Shown here: piece by piece, positions 58,403 through 64,000 of the stretch
How positions within the stretch are numbered: the stretch's first letter is position 1
Layout: each line of letters begins with the position of its first letter
Source of the DNA: CADEDH01 sp050330635
Lineage (GTDB): Bacteria; Actinomycetota; Acidimicrobiia; Acidimicrobiales; SZUA-35
Direction of reading: 5' to 3'
Length of the DNA stretch: 64,000 nucleotides
Assembly (NCBI GenBank): GCA_050330635.1
Contig: JBHJNQ010000057.1
Span: 62,001 to 126,000 of the forward strand
Notes under the pieces: model-generated
The model's database searches: none
What the model saw: only the letters and a program-made list of their open reading frames with translations
What the model was told of the DNA's origin: nothing
Translations under genes and position numbers: made by a program

Positions 58403-58408
58403 ACGATA
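58403..58408 (-). promoter_or_regulatory. -10 box, leaderless type (TATCGT)
   Basis: TATCGT lies 7 nt upstream of the GTG at 58395. Confidence 0.45.
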
Positions 58409-58479
58409 CGCACCAGCGGGGTGGCAGGCCCAGCTGACGGCCGGCCGGGTTTGGTCCCGCCGGCCAGCGGGCCGGGCCC

Positions 58480-58545
58480 GGGCCCCTGTTCAACAACGCA
58501 GCCCAGGTAGGGAACCACACCTTCTACTGGAACGGGATGTCACCG
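58480..58545 (+). pseudogene. Iron/manganese superoxide dismutase fragment
   Basis: A 22-codon stretch reads GPLFNNAAQVGNHTFYWNGM, unmistakably the FNNAAQVWNHTFYWN block that carries one metal-ligand histidine in Fe/Mn superoxide dismutases. The tryptophan before NHT has become glycine. Neither upstream nor downstream parts of the gene are recognisable. It marks a nearly erased sod gene. Confidence 0.7.
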
Positions 58546-58590
58546 TGCAGGCCCCGCAGGTCCCCATGCCACATCCCTCCTTCGTCGCGG

Positions 58591-58779
58591 TCAGCGACAG
58601 ATCGGTGCCGATGACCTCGAGGAGAGAGCGCCGGCTCGACCGGCACAAACACGGCCAACGCCGAGCGTCTCGACGCTCCCAATCCCCGCCAGCGCTACGG
58701 AGGCAAACCCGGCGACGGCCGACTGGTGGTCATCGAACAAATCGGCCGGCTGTTCCCCTTTTCTCAGCGTCTCAAACAT
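58591..58779 (-). CDS. Possible small protein (62 aa)
   Basis: A 62-residue frame whose ATG at 58779 has a strong purine-rich GAAGGGAAAAGT upstream. The start MFETLRKGEQPADLFDDHQ is charged, followed by a small-residue hydrophobic stretch (AVAGFASVALAGIGSVETLG). No family is recognised. It lies in a lower-GC stretch with lower coding signal, so it may be an expressed small protein or chance. Confidence 0.35.
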   Translation of the reverse strand: MFETLRKGEQPADLFDDHQSAVAGFASVALAGIGSVETLGVGRVCAGRAGALSSRSSAPICR

Positions 58780-59259
58780 ACTTTTCCCTTCTTCGGCGGC
58801 GTTGCTGTTCGGCAACTGAAATTCCGCCGGCAAGGGCTGGTATCTGACCAGCGAATTCGCCCGTTTCACCTTTGTCCAGGGGCTCTCACCGGTTGACGAC
58901 GTTCGAAAGACTCGGTACATTTCTATGACGAAAGGGCTGACGGATCGCAGGATGACCAGGCCTACATCTACCATGAGGTGGTGGTCCGTGGCTGTCCGAT
59001 CGGTTGTCGGCAAAGTTTGTTCGCCGTCGAAATGAGCTACGTCAACGGGCCCAGCCTTCGCTCCGAGACGCCGGCATCGACGCTATGTCGACTCCTGGTG
59101 ACAGAAATGAGCCGGGAGCCGAGGTGGCCTGCGCAGCGAGCGCGGAGGCTCTCGCTGCAGGCCACGGGAACTCGCCAGTTGACTCGACATCGGGGCCCGG
59201 CTTCCCGCCCGCCATCCGGGCTCGGCCCCGGCCCGCCATCCGCTACCCGGAGAACAACC
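58780..59259. other. Lower-GC gene-free stretch
   Basis: About 480 bp that is visibly less GC-rich than the rest of the window up to about 59050. Frames across it lack protein-like sequence; the plus-strand frames open from about 58978 are arginine/serine-rich and not convincing. A near-repeat of CCCGCCATCCG lies near 59208-59241. It contains the promoter for the PRC-barrel gene at 59260. Confidence 0.45.
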
Positions 59260-59721
59260 ATGACTGCCGTACGATCGACAACGACGTCGAGCCGGTCCCC
59301 GGCCGGATCCCGCAACCGCCCGCACGACCGTCGGTCGGTGGAGGACCGGTCACGGGAGGAATGGCAGGCCCCGGCCCACCTCTCCGTCGCCCAGCCCGAC
59401 GCGCTGACCGGGTTCGAGCTGTACGCCGGCGACAAGGCCCTCGGTGCCTGTGAGGAGATGGTCGAGCTGGAGGGCGAACGGTATTATCTCGTCGACACCC
59501 GGCACTGGACCTTCGGCGAGCGACGTCTGATCCCGGCGTCGTCGATCCGCCCCGCCCTGGACGAGAGACCGCGAGCTGCCTCCACCGACCTCGATGTCGA
59601 GTTCATCCGGCGAGCCCCCGACTTCAATCCGTTCCGGCTGAACGATTCTCGCCATCTCGCCGCGCTCCGCGAGTACTACCGGCGCGACACCAGCGTGCCT
59701 CGCCCCCGACGCATCGGCTGA
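59260..59721 (+). CDS. PRC-barrel-like domain protein
   Basis: A 153-residue protein with a Ser/Arg-rich disordered N-terminus (about 45 residues), then a PRC-barrel-like core (FELYAGDKALGACEEMVELE, YYLVDTRHWTFGERRLIPAS), and a charged tail. PRC-barrel proteins occur in stress proteins, RimM and photosynthetic reaction centres; here a stress role is conceivable but unproven. GGAG 8 nt upstream of the ATG at 59260 supports the start over the longer open frame. It converges with an acidic hypothetical gene. Confidence 0.7.
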   Translation: MTAVRSTTTSSRSPAGSRNRPHDRRSVEDRSREEWQAPAHLSVAQPDALTGFELYAGDKALGACEEMVELEGERYYLVDTRHWTFGERRLIPASSIRPALDERPRAASTDLDVEFIRRAPDFNPFRLNDSRHLAALREYYRRDTSVPRPRRIG

Positions 59722-59754
59722 CGAGCATCACCGTCCGGCGGTCACCGTCGGGGG

Positions 59755-60078
59755 TTACTCCTGACGGTCGCGGTCTGGCGCCTCGATGGCCGTCTCGGTC
59801 GCCGGATCCCGACCAACCCGCTCCGGGCTCCGCTCGAGCGTGTCGGCCGTGGCCAGGTGGTGTTCGGTCGTGGAGCCCTCCTCGTCCACCTCGTCGGGCT
59901 CGGGGTTCCGCTCCCCCGACGGGCCGACGACGGTGGCGTCCTGGGCGGCCCGGTGATGGCCGGAGCCGGTCACCTCGTCGGGAAGCCCCTCGTCCCCGGT
60001 GCGACGGTCGTCGTCGGACCGGGTCTCGGCGGGAGGGATCTCTTGCTCGGCACGCTGCTCGGACGACGGCTTGGACAT
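59755..60078 (-). CDS. Acidic, disordered hypothetical protein
   Basis: A 107-residue, strongly acidic, low-complexity protein (EQEIPPAETRSDDDRRTGDE, then PEPDEVDEEGSTTEHHLATA), rich in Glu, Asp, Pro, Thr and Arg with no hydrophobic core. Similar tails are common in actinobacterial stress-associated proteins. No family is recognised. It converges on the PRC-barrel gene; co-occurrence with it is the only context clue. The ATG at 60078 is the first methionine of the acidic region. Confidence 0.5.
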   Translation of the reverse strand: MSKPSSEQRAEQEIPPAETRSDDDRRTGDEGLPDEVTGSGHHRAAQDATVVGPSGERNPEPDEVDEEGSTTEHHLATADTLERSPERVGRDPATETAIEAPDRDRQE

Positions 60079-60184
60079 GTCGGTCACCACCAGCCCGGAA
60101 CGGATCGGGGAAGAGCGCCACGGCGCCTCGCTCCGGGTGTAGCGGCGGTACCCCATCGGCGGTCGCTGAAACGCCGGGCAGACG

Positions 60185-60300
60185 TCACTCGACCAGCTCG
60201 GCCGCCGCCAGCTCGGCCACGCCGTCGGCCTCGTAGCCGAGGAGGTCCGGCAGGATCTCGAAGCTGTGTGAGATCGACGACCCGGAGGTGGGTCAGCATG
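60185..60300 (-). pseudogene. Family III CoA-transferase remnant (extreme stub)
   Basis: From the ATG at 60300 ten codons read MLTHLRVVDL, the normal start of a CaiB/BaiF CoA-transferase. One base off, the next frame continues HSFEILPDLLGYEADGVAEL then AAAELVE and stop, the normal end; compare LGYDEARVAELAAAEVLE at the end of the intact gene at 25650. Everything in between, several hundred residues, is gone. It lies 13 bp downstream of the acyl-CoA dehydrogenase stop. Confidence 0.7.
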
Positions 60301-60313
60301 GGCGCACTCTTCG

Positions 60314-61498
60314 TCAGTGCGACCGGGGGAGACCGAGGACGTGCTGGGCCACGTAGGCCAGGATCAGCTCCTGGCTGAGGGGGGCGATCCGCGGCAGCCG
60401 GGCCTCCCGGAAGTACCGCTCGACGTGGTACTCGGTGGCGTAGCCGAACCCGCCGTGGGTCTGCACGGCCCGGTCGGCGGCGAAGAAGCCGGCCTCGGCC
60501 GCCAGGTACTTGGCCAGGTTGGCCTCCTCGCCGCACGGCAGGCCGGCGTCGATCCGCCACGCCGCCTCCCGCACCATCAACGAGGCCGCCCGCAGCTGGG
60601 CGTGGGCCTGGGCCAGCGGGAAGGCGATCCCCTGGTTCTGGCCGATGGGGCGGTCGAACACCACCCGCTCGTTGGCGTAGTGCACCGCCTTGGCCAGGGC
60701 GGCCCGACCGATGCCGAGCGCCTCGGCCGCCACCAGTATCCGTTCGGCGTTGAGGCCGCCCAACAGGTAGTGGAAGCCACGCCCCTCGTCGCCCACCCGG
60801 TCGGTGACGGGAACCCGGACGTCGTCGTAGGTCGTCTCGCAGGAGGCGACGGCGTTGCGCCCCATCTTGGAGATGGGGGCGGCGTCGACCCCGTCGGCGT
60901 GGCGGTCGACGAGGAACAGGGTCATCCCGTCGGTTGGCTTGGCGCACTCGGTCAGCGGGGTGGTGCGGGTGAGGAGGAGGATGCGGTCGGCCTCGAGGGC
61001 CTTCGAGGTCCAGACCTTGCGCCCGGTCACCACATAGTGGTCGCCGTCGAGGACGGCACGGGTGCTGATGCGGGTGGTATCGGTCCCGGCGTCGGGCTCG
61101 GTGACGCCGAAGGCCACGTGGAGGGAGCCGTCGGCCACCGAGGGGAGATAGGCGGCCTTCATCTCCTCGGTGCCGTGCATGACGACCGGATGCATCCCGA
61201 AGATCGAGAGGTGGATGGCCGAAGCCCCGTTCATGCAGGCACCGGAGGCCGCCACCTCCTCCAGCACGGCGGCGGCATGGCGGATACCACGGCCACCCCC
61301 GCCGTACTCCTCCGGTATGGCGATACCGATCCAGCCACCCTCCGCCATGGCTCGGTAGAAGTCCCACGGGAAGCGGTGCTCGGCATCGCAGGAGGCCCAG
61401 TAGTCGTCGTCGAATCGGGAACAGACAGCGGCAACCGTCTCCCGCACCAGCCCGAGCTCGTCATCGTCCTGACGGTGATCCACGGTCGTCGATTTCAC
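60314..61498 (-). CDS. Acyl-CoA dehydrogenase
   Basis: A 394-residue FAD-dependent acyl-CoA dehydrogenase. It carries GIAIPEEYGGGGRGIRHAA, the signature VAFGVTEPDAGTDTTR, VVTGRKVWTSKALEADRI, and the C-terminal QTHGGFGYATEYHVERYFRE region with the expected catalytic glutamate, ending LILAYVAQHVLGLPRS. It oxidises an acyl-CoA; substrate unknown. The GTG at 61498 has GAAGGGG 8 nt upstream. The CoA-transferase stub just downstream shows it once led a CoA-ester operon. Confidence 0.9.
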   Translation of the reverse strand: MKSTTVDHRQDDDELGLVRETVAAVCSRFDDDYWASCDAEHRFPWDFYRAMAEGGWIGIAIPEEYGGGGRGIRHAAAVLEEVAASGACMNGASAIHLSIFGMHPVVMHGTEEMKAAYLPSVADGSLHVAFGVTEPDAGTDTTRISTRAVLDGDHYVVTGRKVWTSKALEADRILLLTRTTPLTECAKPTDGMTLFLVDRHADGVDAAPISKMGRNAVASCETTYDDVRVPVTDRVGDEGRGFHYLLGGLNAERILVAAEALGIGRAALAKAVHYANERVVFDRPIGQNQGIAFPLAQAHAQLRAASLMVREAAWRIDAGLPCGEEANLAKYLAAEAGFFAADRAVQTHGGFGYATEYHVERYFREARLPRIAPLSQELILAYVAQHVLGLPRSH

Positions 61499-61716
61499 GC
61501 TCCACACCCCTTCTCGCCTGCGGTCCTCGGTCGGGGTCGACGCTAGAGGACAACGGGCCCGCTCGTGGAGTCGACGGCAGCCGCCTTCAGATCCGGGCCT
61601 CCGCCCGGGCGAGCTCCTGCCCGGGCCAGGGGCCGGGTCGGTCGTCGCGCCCCTACCCATCGCCGTCAGCCCGCCCCGCGCCGTCCCGCGCTGTTCCGCC
61701 CCTTCCCGCTATGAGC

Positions 61717-61722
61717 CAGGAT
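61717..61722 (+). promoter_or_regulatory. possible -10 box (CAGGAT)
   Basis: CAGGAT is followed by 7 nt and the ATG at 61730; it supports 61730 over the ATG at 61721. Confidence 0.3.
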
Positions 61723-61729
61723 GGTGTCC

Positions 61730-62506
61730 ATGACCCCGGCCGGGACGACGCTGCGCCACTGGTTCCCTCGGTTCTTCCTGGCCTCCATCGGCGTCAACGC
61801 CGTGCTCGGGATCTGGGCCCTGTTGACCGACGACTTCGGCGACACCCAGGGCAAGGTTCTCGCCACGAGCTTCCTGGCCTCGGCGGCGATGATGGGCCTC
61901 CTGGCGAACAGCACGCCGCTGGGTCGGCGCCTGCTGTGGCCGGTGCCGACGGTTGGTGTGGTGGCCCTCGTGGCCGGGCTCGCCCTGTTCGACGCCATCC
62001 TGTGGTTCGACGGCGGCAGCCCGACGGCGGAGCGACTCGCTGGGACGCTGGTGACCGTCGGGGTGGGAGCGACGCTGGCCAGCCTCCTGACCCTGATCAC
62101 GTTGCGCCGGGAGCACGAGTGGCTCCGGCTGGTCACCGACCTCCTCGTGGCGGCACTGACCCTGACGATCGTGACGATCGTGTGGGTCGAGATCGACTCG
62201 TCCTGGCTACCACGCGTGATCGGGGTGGAGAGCGTGCTGGTGGCCGCCCTCACCATCGCCCTGCCCACCCTGGCCCGGTTCTCCCCACCCCCGCCCGCTT
62301 CCCATCCGGGGACGGCGGTGGCCTTCTTCTGCCCGGCCTGCGGCTCGTTGCTTCCCTCGCCGTCACCGGCCGACACCCCCGCCGCCTGTGCGCAGTGCGG
62401 GATGCGCTTCACCGTCGAGGTGTCAGTCCCCCCGACCAACCCACCGGTGCCGGCATGGTCCGGCGACGCCGACGGTCCGACGGCACCGCCGTCGGACCGG
62501 CCGTGA
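61730..62506 (+). CDS. Membrane protein with C-terminal zinc ribbon
   Basis: A 258-residue protein with about six hydrophobic helices between residues 10 and 185, then a Pro-rich linker and a cytosolic zinc ribbon, FFCPACGSLLPSPSP and CAQCGMRF (about residues 203-225). The combination of a small membrane domain and a ribbon at the end is seen in uncharacterised actinobacterial proteins; no function is known. It converges with the ABC-2 permease gene. Confidence 0.72.
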   Translation: MTPAGTTLRHWFPRFFLASIGVNAVLGIWALLTDDFGDTQGKVLATSFLASAAMMGLLANSTPLGRRLLWPVPTVGVVALVAGLALFDAILWFDGGSPTAERLAGTLVTVGVGATLASLLTLITLRREHEWLRLVTDLLVAALTLTIVTIVWVEIDSSWLPRVIGVESVLVAALTIALPTLARFSPPPPASHPGTAVAFFCPACGSLLPSPSPADTPAACAQCGMRFTVEVSVPPTNPPVPAWSGDADGPTAPPSDRP

Positions 62507-62535
62507 CGAGCCACCCACGACCGCCCCCGGGTGGT

Positions 62536-64000
62536 TCAGTGCGACAGGTCACGTCGACGCAGGGCCCACCAGCCGACGGCGAGCAGGACGGTGGAGGCGG
62601 AGGCGATGATCACCATCGTCCCCGGGGCCACGGCGTCGACCGGCGGCCGGCCCACCAGCTCGAACGGTGACAGCTGCCGGAACCATCGGGGCAGGCCGAG
62701 GGTCTCGCCGAGCAGGGCGACGACGCTGACCCAGGCCAGCAGCGCCCAGCCGACGGCGACGGCCCCGGCCCGGATCGCCTGGGCGGCGGCGGCCACGGCA
62801 CCGACCAGGACAACCGCCGGCAGGTAGGCGGCGGCGTCGGCCAGGAGTCCGGGTGACCACCGCCCCTCGACCATCCCGGTTCCGACAACCTGACCGGTGG
62901 CGCCTGCGGCCAGGACGACGGTCGTCTCGACGCCGACGACGACGAGCGAGCCCCACCACCACCGGCCCCGGGCGGTCGGACCGGCCGTCACGGCTCCGAG
63001 GCGACCCGAGGACTCCTCCGACGCCAGCGCCGTCAACCACTGCAACAGGGCTCCCACGCTGAGCAGGGCCACCACCAGCAACCCCATGGAGGCCAGCAGG
63101 TCGTCCACCGCCCCCGCCCCGCCGAGCGCGTCGGCCACCGCCGGGTTGTCCTCCACCAGGGTCGTCATCTCGGGGGCCAGCAGCCCGATGCCGAACCCCC
63201 AGGCCACGGCGCCGATGGTCCACCCGAGCCAGGAGGCCCGGGTCAGGCGATGGGCCAGCGCCGGCACCGACCGCAACCAACCGGCGGCCCGGGCCGGCCC
63301 CGACCGGGACGACAGGACACCCGAGCCGAGGTCGCGCCGGGCGGCCACAGCGAGGGCGGCCCCGGTGAGGGCCAGGGTGGCGAGGGCGTACCCGACCAGG
63401 GGCCACGGACGCCACGGACCGTAGGGTCGGAGCTCGGCCAGCCACCCGGTCGGGGTCAGCCAGGTCAAGGGGAGGTCCCGACCGTCGACCACGGCGCGGA
63501 CGAGATAGGCGACACCGACGGCGCCCAGGAGCACGGCGTGGGCGGTCCGGCTCCCGCTGGCGAGCTGCCCGGCCACGAAGCCGACGGCGGCGAACGTGGC
63601 CATCAGCAGCGCCAGGCCGGCGGCGTGGAGGAGGGATCCGGTCACCGGCAGACCGACGGCGATCAGGCCGGCGGCGCAAAGGGCCCAGGTCACCACGATC
63701 GTCTGGGCCACGAGCACCACGGCCACCCGGAGCGGGGTCAGCCGATCGATGGGCCCGGCCGTGATCAGCTCGAACAGCCCGCGGTCCTCCTGCGTCCGGG
63801 TCAGGTGGATGGCGAGATGACCGGCGACGACGGGGAGGAGAAGGCTGGCGAAGAAGCCGAACTCGTAGGTCACGATGCCGCCGATGTGGTCGAGGTCGTA
63901 GCCCCGCCCGTTGAGGGCGGCCGTTGCGGCCGACCGGCCGACGATCTCGGCGTAGACCTGACGGTCGGCGGCGGTGGGGTAGACGCCGTCCACGCCGGCC
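62536..64000 (-). CDS. ABC-2-type exporter permease (truncated at window edge)
   Basis: About 488 residues of a polytopic permease that runs off the right edge; its start is outside the window. It has about 12 hydrophobic helices and the GYDLDHIGGIVTYEFGFFAS and RTQEDRGLFELITAGPIDR segments typical of the actinobacterial ABC-2/EccB-like exporters (polyketide-antibiotic exporter group). The missing N-terminus probably has about 50 residues. It would work with an ATP-binding subunit encoded upstream. Substrate unknown. Confidence 0.8.
   Translation of the reverse strand, partial: AGVDGVYPTAADRQVYAEIVGRSAATAALNGRGYDLDHIGGIVTYEFGFFASLLLPVVAGHLAIHLTRTQEDRGLFELITAGPIDRLTPLRVAVVLVAQTIVVTWALCAAGLIAVGLPVTGSLLHAAGLALLMATFAAVGFVAGQLASGSRTAHAVLLGAVGVAYLVRAVVDGRDLPLTWLTPTGWLAELRPYGPWRPWPLVGYALATLALTGAALAVAARRDLGSGVLSSRSGPARAAGWLRSVPALAHRLTRASWLGWTIGAVAWGFGIGLLAPEMTTLVEDNPAVADALGGAGAVDDLLASMGLLVVALLSVGALLQWLTALASEESSGRLGAVTAGPTARGRWWWGSLVVVGVETTVVLAAGATGQVVGTGMVEGRWSPGLLADAAAYLPAVVLVGAVAAAAQAIRAGAVAVGWALLAWVSVVALLGETLGLPRWFRQLSPFELVGRPPVDAVAPGTMVIIASASTVLLAVGWWALRRRDLSH

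Noticed and set aside
58978..59259. Longer N-terminus for the PRC-barrel protein
   Set aside because: The extension is Arg/Ser-rich with no Shine-Dalgarno or -10 box, while the ATG at 59260 has GGAG at good spacing.
59857..60378. Plus-strand hydrophobic frame (VFGRGALLVHLVGLG)
   Set aside because: Mirror of the acidic protein gene; no start signal and ends in Arg-rich sequence antisense to the CoA-transferase stub.
1..64000. tRNA, rRNA or tmRNA genes
   Set aside because: No T-loop (GGTTCRA) plus acceptor pairing or rRNA-like sequence was found on reading through intergenic parts; a covariance-model search would be decisive.
1..64000. Insertion sequence, transposase or integrase as cause of the remnants
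   Set aside because: No transposase-like frame or paired terminal inverted repeats were recognised near any remnant.

Overview
The window is very GC-rich and carries genes on both strands with little spacing. Its contents point to an actinomycete, most likely of the class Acidimicrobiia. There are several F420/flavin luciferase-like (LLM) oxidoreductases, a deazaflavin-dependent nitroreductase, a DosR-like two-component system, IdeR/DtxR-type and YggT proteins, and many CoA-dependent catabolic enzymes: tandem family III CoA-transferases, acyl-CoA dehydrogenases, enoyl-CoA hydratases, and a thiolase-like protein with a DUF35 partner. No rRNA, tRNA, CRISPR array, insertion sequence or prophage was recognised. 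The class-level assignment is inference from gene content.

Layout. 1-8 kb: a truncated pterin-carbinolamine dehydratase, a PLP trans-sulfuration enzyme, a PAS/GAF/SpoIIE phosphatase, HIT and crotonase proteins, a 48-residue zinc-ribbon protein, a methyltransferase, YggT, a DtxR-family regulator and a quinone oxidoreductase. 8-16 kb: acyl-CoA dehydrogenase, a DUF6624-like/esterase fusion, methyltransferase, Nudix, a thiolase-like/DUF35 pair and a secreted M15 peptidase. 16-20 kb: tandem CoA-transferase and MFS transporter. 20-25 kb: a DosR-like regulator, FMN-split-barrel and universal-stress proteins, and a PAS-PAS histidine kinase, with a phased array of DosR-box-like palindromes. 25-34 kb: an operon with a Rieske-type oxygenase that lacks its cluster motif, a luciferase-like stub and a second tandem CoA-transferase; then a broken carboxylesterase and a kinase-like/DUF operon. 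34-44 kb: hot-dog dehydratase, acyl-CoA ligase, glycosyltransferase, and a three-gene overlapping operon (TcuA-like dehydrogenase, PrpF-like isomerase, isocitrate-lyase-family lyase), then a cyclase. 44-58 kb: CaCA antiporter, pyrophosphatase, Ntn asparaginase, D-aminoacylase-like amidohydrolase, amidase, dienelactone hydrolase, aminotransferase, crotonase, RidA, an epimerase and two LLM enzymes. 58-64 kb: a lower-GC decayed stretch, PRC-barrel and acidic proteins, acyl-CoA dehydrogenase, a membrane zinc-ribbon protein and a truncated ABC-2 permease.

Two themes run through the window. First, many starts have no Shine-Dalgarno sequence but carry a TANNNT-like box 6-8 nt upstream of the start codon, which is the signature of leaderless transcription; I used it to choose several starts. 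Second, there are about ten gene remnants, several of which keep the first and last few codons of a family with the middle deleted (acetyltransferase, two CoA-transferases), besides fragments of sulfatase, acyl-CoA ligase, LLM enzyme and superoxide dismutase. The region looks like catabolic accessory DNA that is actively eroding by internal deletion, although assembly error in a draft genome cannot be excluded from sequence alone.
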